Positions 54,356 through 63,015 of a stretch of 64,000 nt of DNA are shown here, one piece after another; within the stretch, counting starts at the first letter, position 1, and each line of letters starts with the position of its first letter. The notes beneath the pieces are model-generated. The model was given only the letters and a program-made list of their open reading frames with translations. It ran no database searches and had not been told where the DNA came from. Source of the stretch: Streptomyces wuyuanensis (GTDB lineage Bacteria; Actinomycetota; Actinomycetes; Streptomycetales; Streptomycetaceae); contig NZ_FNHI01000006.1 of the NCBI RefSeq assembly GCF_900103455.1, positions 62,001-126,000 on the forward strand, given 5' to 3'. The position numbers and the translations under genes are program-made.

Positions 54356-54997
54356 ATGGGGACCCGAGCCAAGACGCGCGTCCCGCGCCCCGTGACGGCG
54401 CCGGACGACGCCCCCGCGGCCGAGGTGGGCGCGAGCCGGGGCTTCGCCCTGATGCTCGTCGTCACGGGCGCGGCGGGACTGCTCGCCTCGTGGGTCATCA
54501 CGCTCGACAAGTTCCGGCTGCTGGAGGATCCGGGCTTCACCCCGGGGTGCAGCCTCAACCCCGTCGTGTCGTGCGGCAGCATCATGAAGAGCGAGCAGGC
54601 GGCCGTCTTCGGCTTCCCCAACCCGATGCTGGGGCTCGTCTCGTACGCCGTGGTGGTCGCGGTCGGGGCCGGGCTGCTGGCAGGTGCCCGGTACCGGCGC
54701 TGGTTCTGGCTCGCGCTCAACGCGGGAGCCCTCTTCGGGGTCGCCTTCTGCACCTGGCTCCAGTTCCAGTCGCTGTACCGGATCGGGGCTCTCTGCCTCT
54801 GGTGCTGTCTCGCGTGGGTCGCCACGATCGTCCTGTTCTGCCGGGTGACCAGGCACACCGTCGAGCACCGGATGCTGCCGGCACCGGCCGGCCTGCGGGA
54901 CGGCCTGCGGGAGTTCGGCTGGCTGCCGCCGATCGCGTGGACCGGGATCATCGGAATGCTCGTGCTCACTCGTTGGTGGGACTTCTGGACCGGCTGA
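54356..54997 (+). CDS. Vitamin K epoxide reductase-family membrane protein
   Basis: 213 aa from ATG at 54356; an in-frame GTG at 54344 is possible. Four to five membrane helices. The loop CSLNPVVSCGSIMKSEQAAVFG has two Cys and the catalytic region is GALCLWCCLAW (CxxC) near residue 150. Bacterial VKOR homologues re-oxidise periplasmic thiol oxidoreductases in disulfide formation. No DsbA gene is adjacent. Confidence 0.9.
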   Translation: MGTRAKTRVPRPVTAPDDAPAAEVGASRGFALMLVVTGAAGLLASWVITLDKFRLLEDPGFTPGCSLNPVVSCGSIMKSEQAAVFGFPNPMLGLVSYAVVVAVGAGLLAGARYRRWFWLALNAGALFGVAFCTWLQFQSLYRIGALCLWCCLAWVATIVLFCRVTRHTVEHRMLPAPAGLRDGLREFGWLPPIAWTGIIGMLVLTRWWDFWTG

Positions 54998-55031
54998 GCA
55001 CGCCGGGGCGTTTGCTCCCGGCCGGCAGGGC

Positions 55032-56657
55032 TCAGACCTCGGGCACGCGGGCGAAGCGGCCCGCGACGTGGAGGTCGGACTCGATCGCGGCGGCCGTGGC
55101 ACGGAGTGGGGGGAGGACCTCGGCGAGGCACTCGCCGGTCGTACGACGTGCCGTGTGCATGGCGACGTTCAGCGCGGCGACGGTGCGGCCCGTGTGGTCG
55201 CGGACCGGGACGGCCAGCGAGCGGAGCCCCTCCTCCAGCTCCTCGTCGACAAGCGCGAACCCCTCGTCGCGGACGCGCCCGAGGAGACCGAGCAGCCGCG
55301 CCGGGTCGGTGACGGTGTGTGAGGTCAGCGGGCGCAGCTCGGTGCGGGCGAGGCGGACCTCGCGCTCCCCGGCGGGCAGCCCGGCCAGCAGGACGCGCCC
55401 CATGGAGGCGGCGTACGCGGGGAAACGGGTGCCGATGGTGATGTTCACGCTCATGATCCGCTCGGTGGCGACGCGCGCCGTGTAGCGGATGTCGTCGCCG
55501 TCGAGGACCGCCAGGGACGCGGAGTCGTGGACGCGGCGCACCAGTTCCGCCATGTGCGGGACGGCGATGTCGGGCAGCGTCGTCCCGGAGAGTGCGGGGC
55601 ATCCGAGGGACAGCACGAGCGGGGTGAGCCGGAACACGCGGTCCCCGGAGGCGACGTACCCGAGGTGCTCGAGGGTGATGAGGGCGCGGCGGGCGGTGGC
55701 CCGGGCCAGGCCGGTGGCCTCGGCGACCGCGGCGAGGGACAGTTCGGGGCGGCCCTCGCCGAAGGCGGTGATCACGGTGAGCCCCCTGGCCAGCGACTCC
55801 ACGAACCCCGCGCCGAGTTCCTGCTTGGAGGCGGTGGTCCAGTGGGCGAGGCCGTTCGGCGCGTGCTCCCCGGTGGCCGGGCGGTCCCGCCGCAGCTCCT
55901 CCTCCATCGCGGCCACGGTCTCCCGCAGCACCGGCAGCACGGCCCGGCCGAGCGAGTCCGCGGTGTGCCTGCTGGTGTGGCTGACCACGCTCACCGCGCA
56001 GACGACGGAGCCCCCGGGTTCGTGCACGGGCACGGCGATGGCGACCAGTCCCGGCTCGATGAGCTGGTCGTCCACGGCCCAGCCGGCCTCCCGGGAATGT
56101 GCCGCCCGCCGCCGGAACGCCTCCTCGTCCGGGGACTCCCCGCCCGTGCCGCCGCCCTCTCCCCGCCGGCCGTTCCCGCTCCGGGCGGCCCACGCGTCCC
56201 CGGTCCACGCGGCGGCGAACACCGCGCCCGCGGCCGTGCGCTCGTACGGCAGCAGGTCGCCGGTCCGGAAGGTGAGCGACATGGCGCGGCGCCGGGTGGT
56301 CTGGTGGACGAAGCGGATGCCGTCCCGGTCGGGGACCGCGAGCGAGACCGACTCGTCGAGCTCGTCGGCGAGCCGTTCGGCGAGCGGGCCGAGCCGTCCC
56401 GGCAGGGAGAGCGCGGCGAGGTAGGCGTTGCCCAGCTCCATGAGCCGCGGGGCGAGCCGGACCTCGTGGCCCCGGAGCCGTACGTACCCCATTCGCGCCA
56501 GCGTCGCCGCGACGCGGTCGGCGGTCGACCTGGCCAGCCCCGTGGACCGTACGAGGTCGCTGAGGTCCATCCGCCCGCCCGCGTCGCCGAGTGCGCGCAG
56601 CACGGCGATGCCGCGCATCAGCGGAGCCACGGCGTCTGCGGGGGGAGCGGCTGGCAT
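55032..56657 (-). CDS. Tandem-duplicated IclR-family regulator of the pca operon
   Basis: 541 aa, about twice the usual IclR length. Copy 1 has an HTH (MDLSDLVRSTGLARSTADRVAATLARMGY, about 30-58) and an effector domain (80-265). Copy 2 has an HTH (LSLAAVAEATGLARATARRALITLEHLGYV, about 305-335) and an effector domain (350-535). A Gly/Arg/Glu insert lies near 157-172. It is divergent from pcaI with a clear palindrome between. It probably responds to a beta-ketoadipate-pathway intermediate. Confidence 0.9.
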   Translation of the reverse strand: MPAAPPADAVAPLMRGIAVLRALGDAGGRMDLSDLVRSTGLARSTADRVAATLARMGYVRLRGHEVRLAPRLMELGNAYLAALSLPGRLGPLAERLADELDESVSLAVPDRDGIRFVHQTTRRRAMSLTFRTGDLLPYERTAAGAVFAAAWTGDAWAARSGNGRRGEGGGTGGESPDEEAFRRRAAHSREAGWAVDDQLIEPGLVAIAVPVHEPGGSVVCAVSVVSHTSRHTADSLGRAVLPVLRETVAAMEEELRRDRPATGEHAPNGLAHWTTASKQELGAGFVESLARGLTVITAFGEGRPELSLAAVAEATGLARATARRALITLEHLGYVASGDRVFRLTPLVLSLGCPALSGTTLPDIAVPHMAELVRRVHDSASLAVLDGDDIRYTARVATERIMSVNITIGTRFPAYAASMGRVLLAGLPAGEREVRLARTELRPLTSHTVTDPARLLGLLGRVRDEGFALVDEELEEGLRSLAVPVRDHTGRTVAALNVAMHTARRTTGECLAEVLPPLRATAAAIESDLHVAGRFARVPEV

Positions 56658-56672
56658 CGGTTCTCCAGGGCG

Positions 56673-56701
56673 TTGACACGTGTGCCGGGTGCACGCAGAC
56701 T
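56673..56701 (+). promoter_or_regulatory. Candidate pca operon promoter
   Basis: TTGACA (56673-56678), 17-nt spacer, CAGACT (56696-56701). Transcription would start near 56708, just before the palindrome. Confidence 0.45.
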
Positions 56702-56715
56702 CTTGGCGAGTCGTA

Positions 56716-56733
56716 GATGAACTCTAGTTCATC
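56716..56733. promoter_or_regulatory. IclR operator-like palindrome upstream of pcaI
   Basis: GATGAACTCTAGTTCATC has perfect 8-bp arms with a 2-nt centre. It lies 27 bp before pcaI and 58 bp before the IclR gene. Confidence 0.8.
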
Positions 56734-56760
56734 AGGCGAACGGATCGAGCGGAAGTCTCC

Positions 56761-57570
56761 ATGGACAAAGTCAGGCGGTCCGCCGCCGAGGCGGTGCACG
56801 ACATCGCCGACAACGCGTCGCTCGCCGTCGGCGGCTTCGGCCTCAGCGGGGTGCCGAACGTGCTGATCGGCGCGTTGCACGCCCGCGGAGTCCGAGGTCT
56901 GGGCGTCGTCTCCAACAACTGCGGGGTGGACGGGAGCGGTCTCGGCGTCCTCCTCGCCGACGGCCGGATCGACCGCGTCGTCTGCTCCTACATCGGGGAG
57001 AACAAGGAGTTCGCCCGGCAGTACCTCGCCGGGGAACTGGAGGTGGAGCTGGTGCCCCAGGGCACCCTCGCCGAGCGGCTGCGCGCCGGCGGCTGCGGCA
57101 TCCCCGCCTTCTACACCCCGGCCGGGGTCGGCACCCAGGTCGCCGAGGGCGGTCTCCCCCGGCGGTACGCGCCCGGCGGAGCCGGTGTCGCCGTGGCGTC
57201 CCCGCCCAAGGAGATCCGCGCCTTCGGCGGGCGCGACCACGTCCTGGAGCACGGCATCACCACGGACTTCGCCCTGGTGCGCGCCGCCCGCGGCGACCGC
57301 CACGGCAATCTCGTCATGAACAAGTCCGCCCGCAACTTCAACCCGCTCGCGGCCATGGCGGGCCGGGTGACGATCGCCGAGGTGGAGGAGCTCGTCGAGC
57401 CGGGGGAGCTGGATCCGGACGCCGTCCACGTGCCGGGCGTCTTCGTCCGGCGGGTGGTGCCGCTGACCCCCGAGCAGGCCGCGGCGAAGGGCGTCGAGCA
57501 TCTCAGGACCTCGGTACGGGGCACCCCCGTACGAGGGGCTTCCGCGCGGGGGGCGGTGTCGGGCCGATGA
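56761..57570 (+). CDS. pcaI: 3-oxoadipate CoA-transferase subunit A
   Basis: 269 aa. CoA-transferase alpha signature [16 protein letters not shown] near residue 25, [12 protein letters not shown], and [13 protein letters not shown]. It activates 3-oxoadipate with succinyl-CoA together with PcaJ. It overlaps pcaJ by 4 nt (ATGA). The C-terminal about 15 residues are a low-complexity Arg/Gly tail. Confidence 0.95.
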   Translation: MDKVRRSAAEAVHDIADNASLAVGGFGLSGVPNVLIGALHARGVRGLGVVSNNCGVDGSGLGVLLADGRIDRVVCSYIGENKEFARQYLAGELEVELVPQGTLAERLRAGGCGIPAFYTPAGVGTQVAEGGLPRRYAPGGAGVAVASPPKEIRAFGGRDHVLEHGITTDFALVRAARGDRHGNLVMNKSARNFNPLAAMAGRVTIAEVEELVEPGELDPDAVHVPGVFVRRVVPLTPEQAAAKGVEHLRTSVRGTPVRGASARGAVSGR

Positions 57571-58193
57571 GCTGGACCCGCGACGAGATGGCCGCCCGCG
57601 CCGCGGCCGAACTGACCGACGGCAGTTGCGTCAACCTCGGCATCGGGCTGCCCACGCGCGTGCCGGCCTTCCTCCCGCCCGGCGTAGACGTCGTCCTGCA
57701 CTCGGAGAACGGCATCCTCGGCGTCGGCCCGTACCCGTACGAGGACGAGGTCGACCCGGATCTGATCAACGCGGGCAAGGAGACCGTCACGGTGGTGCCC
57801 GGCGCCGCGTTCTTCGACTCCGCGCTGTCCTTCGGCATGGTCCGCGGCGGCCACGTCGACACCGCAGTGCTGGGAGCCATGCAGGTCTCCGAGCAGGGCG
57901 ACCTCGCCAACTGGGCCGTCCCCGGAAGAATGGTCAGGGGAATGGGAGGCGCGATGGACCTCGTCCACGGCGTCCGCAGGGTCGTCGTCCTCACCGACCA
58001 CACCGCCAAGGACGGGTCCCCGAAACTCGTCCGCGCGTGCACGCTTCCCCTCACGGGCCGGGCGTGCGTGCACCGGGTCATCACCGATCTCGGGGTGCTC
58101 GACATCACCGCCGCCGGGTTCGCCCTCGTCGAGACCGCCCCGGGGGTCACCCCCGACGAGGTACGAGAGAAGACTGGAGCTGAGCTGTCATGA
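57567..58193 (+). CDS. pcaJ: 3-oxoadipate CoA-transferase subunit B
   Basis: 208 aa. The catalytic Glu lies in [11 protein letters not shown] near residue 50. [15 protein letters not shown] and GGGHVD-like ([17 protein letters not shown]) segments confirm the beta subunit. It pairs with PcaI. ATGA overlaps at both ends couple it to pcaI and pcaF. Confidence 0.95.
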   Translation: MSWTRDEMAARAAAELTDGSCVNLGIGLPTRVPAFLPPGVDVVLHSENGILGVGPYPYEDEVDPDLINAGKETVTVVPGAAFFDSALSFGMVRGGHVDTAVLGAMQVSEQGDLANWAVPGRMVRGMGGAMDLVHGVRRVVVLTDHTAKDGSPKLVRACTLPLTGRACVHRVITDLGVLDITAAGFALVETAPGVTPDEVREKTGAELS

Positions 58194-59380
58194 CCGACCG
58201 CCTCCGTGACGTCTACGTCGTGGACGCCGTCCGCACCCCCATCGGCAAGTACGGCGGCGCCCTCGCGGGAGTGCGGCCCGACGACCTGGCCGCCGGGGTG
58301 CTGGGCGCCCTCGTCGCCCGGACGCCCGAGCTCGACCCGGCGCGGATCGACGACGTCTTCTTCGGCGACGCCAACGGCGCCGGCGAGGACAACAGGGACG
58401 TGGCGCGGATGGCCGTGCTGCTCGCCGGACTGCCCGTCACCGTGCCCGGCACGACCGTCAACCGGCTGTGCGGCTCCGGCATGGAGGCCGTCATCCAGGC
58501 CGCCCGCGCCATCGCCGTCGGCGACGCGTCGATCGCCGTCGCGGGCGGCGTCGAGTCGATGAGCCGCGCGCCCTGGGTGCTGCAGAAGCCCGAGCGGGGA
58601 TTCCCCGCCGCCCACCAGCAGCTGCACTCGACCACCCTGGGCTGGCGGATGGTCAACCCGCGGATGCCGCAGGAGTGGACGGTCGGCCTGGGCGAGGGCG
58701 CCGAGCTGCTGGCCGACCGGTACGGCATCGGCCGCGACGAGCAGGACTCGTTCGCCCTCGAGAGCCACCGCAACGCCGCCCGGGCCTGGTCCGAGGGGCT
58801 GTACGACGGCGAGGTGGTCCCCGTCGGCGGAGTTGACCTGGCGCGGGACGAATGCATCCGCGACACCACCTCCACCGAGGCCCTGGCCAAACTGAAGCCC
58901 GTCTTCCGCAAGGACGGCACCGTCACCGCGGGCAACTCCTCGCCGCTCAACGACGGCGCCGCCGCGCTGCTGCTCGTGGACGAGGACGGGCTGCGCGCAA
59001 CCGGCCGGGAGCCGCTCGCCCGCATCGGCGCGTCGGCCGTCACCGGCATCGAGCCGCAGTACTTCGGCGCGGGCCCGGTCGAGGCGGCCCGGCGTGCGCT
59101 GAAGAAGGCCGGCCGCGAGTTCGGGGAGCTGCACACCGTGGAGCTCAACGAGGCTTTCGCCGCGCAGGCGCTGGCCTGTCTGCGCCAGTGGCCGGACCTC
59201 GATCCGGCCCGCGTCAACCCGCGGGGCGGCGCCATCGCCATCGGCCACCCGCTCGGCGCCTCGGGGGCACGGCTCACCGGAGCCGTCGCCCACCAGCTCG
59301 CGGCCGCGGGCTCGGGCACGGGCCTCGCCACGCTGTGCATCGGCGTCGGGCAGGGACTCGCCCTGGTCCTGGAGAGGTGA
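58190..59380 (+). CDS. pcaF: 3-oxoadipyl-CoA thiolase
   Basis: 396 aa. Thiolase motifs: active Cys in [18 protein letters not shown] near residue 90, [10 protein letters not shown] near 325, and [16 protein letters not shown] near 347 with the catalytic His, plus C-terminal LCIGVGQG. It cleaves 3-oxoadipyl-CoA to succinyl-CoA and acetyl-CoA, the last step of the pathway. Confidence 0.96.
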   Translation: MTDRLRDVYVVDAVRTPIGKYGGALAGVRPDDLAAGVLGALVARTPELDPARIDDVFFGDANGAGEDNRDVARMAVLLAGLPVTVPGTTVNRLCGSGMEAVIQAARAIAVGDASIAVAGGVESMSRAPWVLQKPERGFPAAHQQLHSTTLGWRMVNPRMPQEWTVGLGEGAELLADRYGIGRDEQDSFALESHRNAARAWSEGLYDGEVVPVGGVDLARDECIRDTTSTEALAKLKPVFRKDGTVTAGNSSPLNDGAAALLLVDEDGLRATGREPLARIGASAVTGIEPQYFGAGPVEAARRALKKAGREFGELHTVELNEAFAAQALACLRQWPDLDPARVNPRGGAIAIGHPLGASGARLTGAVAHQLAAAGSGTGLATLCIGVGQGLALVLER

Positions 59381-60150
59381 CGGGGCCGGTGGCCGGATGG
59401 GGGATCCCGAGCCAGGAGCGGATCACGGCGGAGATCGCGGCGGCGCACGGAAGCGCGGTGAAGCCGGAGCACCATCCGCGCCGCGACTTCGCGCCGTACC
59501 GCAGCAGCGTCCTGCGCCATCCGCACCGCGCCCCCGTCCCCGTCGGGGACCCGGACGCGGCCGAGCGGACCGCTCCGGTGCTCGGCACGAGGGACGTCCG
59601 GGCGGGCGACGCGGACCTTACGCGGCAGCATCCGGGGGAGCCGCTGGGCGAGCGGATCACGGTCACCGGACGGGTGCTCGACCGGGCGGGACGGCCCGTG
59701 CGGGGCCAGCTCGTGGAGGTCTGGCAGGCCAACGCGGCCGGCCGCTACGCGCACGAGCGCGACCGCCACCCGGCGCCGCTGGACCCGAACTTCACCGGCG
59801 TGGGCCGCTGCCGGACGGACGACGAGGGACGGTACGCGTTCACGACGATCAGGCCCGGGGCCTACCCGTGGCGCAACCACGTCAACGCCTGGCGGCCGGC
59901 GCACATCCACTTCTCCGTGTTCGGGACCGCGTTCGCCCAGCGCCTGGTGACGCAGATGTACTTCCCGGGCGACCCGCTGTTCCCGTACGACCCGATCCTC
60001 CAGGCGGTCACCGACCCCGCGGCCCGGGCCCGGCTCGTCGCCGCGTACGACCACGCGCTGTCTCGCCCCGAGTGGTCCCTCGGCTACCGCTGGGACATCG
60101 TGCTGGACGGGCCGGCGGCGACGCTCCCCGGCCCCGAGGAGACCTCGTGA
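59377..60150 (+). CDS. pcaH: Protocatechuate 3,4-dioxygenase beta subunit
   Basis: 257 aa from GTG at 59377 in a GTGA overlap. Intradiol dioxygenase fold: GQLVEVWQANAAGRYAHE (iron Tyr), IRPGAYPWRNHVNAWRPAHIHFSVFG (Tyr, His, His ligands) and LVTQMYFPGDPL. It carries the catalytic Fe3+ and opens the ring of protocatechuate together with PcaG. Confidence 0.95.
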   Translation: MTGPVAGWGIPSQERITAEIAAAHGSAVKPEHHPRRDFAPYRSSVLRHPHRAPVPVGDPDAAERTAPVLGTRDVRAGDADLTRQHPGEPLGERITVTGRVLDRAGRPVRGQLVEVWQANAAGRYAHERDRHPAPLDPNFTGVGRCRTDDEGRYAFTTIRPGAYPWRNHVNAWRPAHIHFSVFGTAFAQRLVTQMYFPGDPLFPYDPILQAVTDPAARARLVAAYDHALSRPEWSLGYRWDIVLDGPAATLPGPEETS

Positions 60151-60626
60151 CGCTCCTCCCTCCCACGCCCTCCCAGACCGTGGGCCCCTTCTTCGGCCAC
60201 GCCCTTCCGTACGAAGGGGGCGGGGACCTCGTCCCGGCCGGGCACCCGGGCGCGATCTCCGTCCACGGGTACGTGCGCGACGGGAACGGCGATGCGGTGC
60301 CCGACGCGCTCCTGGAGTTCTGGCAGCCCGGCACCGGTCTCGGCCGGGTGGCGACCGGCGCGGACGGGCACTGGTCGGTGCGGACGGCGCCGCCGCCGGC
60401 GGCGAGGCCGTACCTGCCGGTCTGCGTGTTCGCCCGGGGGTTGATGCACCATCTGTTCACCCGGGCCTACATCGGCCCGGCCGCGGCGGCCGGCGGGCTG
60501 CTCGCCGCGGTGCCGGAGGAGCGGCGGTCCACGCTGATCGCCCGGCCCGAAGGGGACGGGACGTACCGCTTCGACATCCGTCTGCAGGGGGAGAAGGAGA
60601 CGGTCTTCCTTGACTTCCACGGGTGA
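60147..60626 (+). CDS. pcaG: Protocatechuate 3,4-dioxygenase alpha subunit
   Basis: 159 aa from GTG at 60147. TPSQTVGPFFGHALP at the N-terminus, VPDALLEFWQPG, and the C-terminal RFDIRLQGEKETVFLDF are diagnostic. The alpha subunit lacks iron ligands and shapes the active site. It is shorter than Pseudomonas PcaG (about 200 aa), with missing internal loops but both ends intact. Confidence 0.93.
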   Translation: MTLLPPTPSQTVGPFFGHALPYEGGGDLVPAGHPGAISVHGYVRDGNGDAVPDALLEFWQPGTGLGRVATGADGHWSVRTAPPPAARPYLPVCVFARGLMHHLFTRAYIGPAAAAGGLLAAVPEERRSTLIARPEGDGTYRFDIRLQGEKETVFLDFHG

Positions 60627-62247
60627 CCCGGAGGCCCTCGCGGAGGACTCGGGGCTGTTCTCGCCCGTCCGCGCGGGCAGCCCGGTCGAGGCCGCGACCG
60701 GCGACCGGGCCTTCCTCCAGGCGCTGCTGGACGCCGAGGCGGCACTGGCCCGTGTCCAGGACACCGCGGCGGGCCGGACGGTCACGGCCGTGGCCCGGGC
60801 CGAGCGGTTCGACGCTCGCTCGATCGCCCTGAGGGCCCGGGCGGGCGGCAATCCGGTGATCCCCCTCGTCGCGGACCTGAGGGCCGCCGTCGCCGAACGG
60901 GACCCGGCCCACGCGGAGTTCGTGCACCGGGGCGCGACCAGCCAGGACATCGTCGACACCGCGCTGATGCTGCTGTCGGCGAGGGCCGTCGACCTGACGG
61001 CGGCGGACCTGGAGCGGACCGGGCGGGCCCTCGGCGCGCTCGCCGCCGCCCACCGGTCCACGCCGATGGCCGGCCGCACGCTCACCCAGCACGCCGTGCC
61101 CACCACCTTCGGCCTCAAGGCGGCCGGCTGGCGGGAGCTCGTCCTGGACGCCCTCGTCCGGCTGGCACGGGTACGGGACGCGCTCCCGGCCCAGCTCGGC
61201 GGGGCGGCGGGCACGCTGGCCGCGTTCGGTGGCACGGGACCGGCGACGGTCTCCGCGTACGCCGGCGAACTCGGCCTGGCCGAGCCCCTGTTGCCCTGGC
61301 ACGTCCTGCGCACCCCCGTCGCCGACCTGGGAGCGGCGCTGGCGTTCGGCGCGGGCGCGCTCGGCAAGCTCGCCGCCGATGTGCTGGTGCTGTCCCGCAC
61401 GGAAGTGGGGGAGCTCGCGGAGGGCACGGGCGGCGGCTCGTCCGCGATGCCGCACAAGAGCAATCCGGTACGGGCGACACTGATCGCCGCCGCGGCCCGC
61501 CAGGTCCCGGCCATCGCCGCGATTCTCCTCGGCTCGCTCGCAGCCGAGGACGAACGCCCGGCCGGCGCCTGGCACGCCGAGTGGCAGCCCCTGCGGGAGG
61601 CGCTGCGGCTGGTGGGAGGCGCGGCGGCCGCGGCGGCCGCGCTGTGCGAGGACCTGGAGGTACGGACGGACCGGATGCGCCGGAACCTCGCCGCGACCCG
61701 CGGACTGGTCCTGACGGAGCGTGCGGTGGAGGTGCTGGCGCCGCAGACGGGCCGGGCCGCCGCGCGAAGGGCGGTGACGGACGCGGCCCGGCGCGCGGCG
61801 GAACGCGGTACGGACCTGGTCACGGCCCTCGCCGAGGACCCCGCCCTGCCCGCCCTGCCCGAGCTCGCCGCCCTCTCCGACGCGTCGGCCCATCTGGGAT
61901 CGGCCCCCGTGCTCGTCGACCGGGCCCTCGCGCGCGGGCTCGCACGGGGCACCGTCCCGGTCCTCGGAGCGGTCCGGCGGCCGGAGCGCGGTGCGTCGGG
62001 TCCGGCGGGCGGCGCGCCCCACCCGGAGCAGGGTGGACCGGGCCGCCCGGACGACGGCGACGAACCGGGTCGGGGCACGGGCGAACGTCGCCGGGGAGCC
62101 GGGGCGTCCGGCCCCGGCCGCGGCGAGCACGGCGGTGCCGGTGCCGGGCCGGCCGACGGGGAACCACTCCCGTACGACGGCCGGGCGACGACGGCGGACG
62201 ACGGCGCGCCCCGCCCGGACGACGGCGGACGACGGGAGACGGCATGA
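60610..62247 (+). CDS. pcaB: 3-carboxy-cis,cis-muconate cycloisomerase
   Basis: 545 aa from a TTG at 60610 that lies 17 bp inside pcaG; AAGGAG is 10 nt upstream. Fumarase/aspartase superfamily: FVHRGATSQDIVDTALML near residue 100 and GGGSSAMPHKSNPVRATL near 277. It cyclises carboxymuconate to carboxymuconolactone. Residues after about 460 form a Gly/Arg/Asp-rich tail of about 85 residues that is absent from usual family members. Confidence 0.94.
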   Translation: MTSTGDPEALAEDSGLFSPVRAGSPVEAATGDRAFLQALLDAEAALARVQDTAAGRTVTAVARAERFDARSIALRARAGGNPVIPLVADLRAAVAERDPAHAEFVHRGATSQDIVDTALMLLSARAVDLTAADLERTGRALGALAAAHRSTPMAGRTLTQHAVPTTFGLKAAGWRELVLDALVRLARVRDALPAQLGGAAGTLAAFGGTGPATVSAYAGELGLAEPLLPWHVLRTPVADLGAALAFGAGALGKLAADVLVLSRTEVGELAEGTGGGSSAMPHKSNPVRATLIAAAARQVPAIAAILLGSLAAEDERPAGAWHAEWQPLREALRLVGGAAAAAAALCEDLEVRTDRMRRNLAATRGLVLTERAVEVLAPQTGRAAARRAVTDAARRAAERGTDLVTALAEDPALPALPELAALSDASAHLGSAPVLVDRALARGLARGTVPVLGAVRRPERGASGPAGGAPHPEQGGPGRPDDGDEPGRGTGERRRGAGASGPGRGEHGGAGAGPADGEPLPYDGRATTADDGAPRPDDGGRRETA

Positions 62248-63005
62248 CCACCCCCCTGCTGCACCACCGCGTCGACGGGCCCGGCGGCGCGCCCGTGCTC
62301 GTACTCGGCCCGTCCCTCGGCACCTCGTTGCGCGTGTGGGAGCCGCAGACCGCCGGGCTCGCCCATGACCACCGCGTCGTCCGCTGGGACCTCCCCGGAC
62401 ACGGCGGGTCCCCTGCCGGCCCCGGAGTGCTGTCCGCCGGAGCGACGGTCGCCGACCTCGGGCGGCACGTCCTGCGCATCGCCGACGCGCTCGGCGCCAG
62501 GTCGTTCGCCTACGCCGGGATCTCCCTCGGCGGCGCCGTCGGCACCTGGCTGGCCGCTCACCACCCCGACCGGGTGACCCGGCTCGCGCTCGTGTGCACC
62601 TCCGCGCACTTCGGCGGGCCCGGACCGTGGCGGGAACGGGCCCGGCTCGTGCGCGCCGAGGGCACCGCGCCGGTGGCCGAGTCCGCCCCCGCACGGTGGT
62701 TCACCCCCGCCTTCACCGGCCATGACGAGCTCGTCACCGATCTGCTCTCCGCCGACCGGGAGACCTACGCCGTCTGCTGCGAGATCCTGGCGGGCACCGA
62801 CCTGCGGCCCTACCTCGCCCGGATCGCCGCGCCCACCCTCGTGATCGCGGGCCGCGAGGACAAGGCGACACCGCCCGCCCACGGCCGTGAACTCGCCGCC
62901 GGAATCCGGGGCGCGCGTTACGTCGAGGTGCCGGACGCCGCGCATCTCGCGGGAGTCGAGCGGCCGCGATCCGTACTCACCGCACTTCAGGTCCACTTCG
63001 GGTAG
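62244..63005 (+). CDS. pcaD: 3-oxoadipate enol-lactonase (unfused)
   Basis: 253 aa. Alpha/beta hydrolase: nucleophile Ser in YAGISLGGAVG near residue 94, VIAGREDKATPP (Asp) and VPDAAHLAGVERP (His). It hydrolyses 3-oxoadipate enol-lactone. Many actinobacteria have PcaL, a fusion with the decarboxylase PcaC; here the protein ends after the hydrolase and no PcaC follows. Confidence 0.94.
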   Translation: MTTPLLHHRVDGPGGAPVLVLGPSLGTSLRVWEPQTAGLAHDHRVVRWDLPGHGGSPAGPGVLSAGATVADLGRHVLRIADALGARSFAYAGISLGGAVGTWLAAHHPDRVTRLALVCTSAHFGGPGPWRERARLVRAEGTAPVAESAPARWFTPAFTGHDELVTDLLSADRETYAVCCEILAGTDLRPYLARIAAPTLVIAGREDKATPPAHGRELAAGIRGARYVEVPDAAHLAGVERPRSVLTALQVHFG

Positions 63006-63015
63006 AGGAGCACTG

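Noticed and set aside
54271..57501. 1076-codon minus-strand frame across VKOR, IclR and pcaI
   Set aside because: It crosses genes on both strands with well-recognised products. Its composition is low-complexity.
62244..63005. PcaL (lactonase-decarboxylase fusion)
   Set aside because: The protein ends after the hydrolase domain; there is no decarboxylase sequence before the stop or in the 10-bp gap before pobA.
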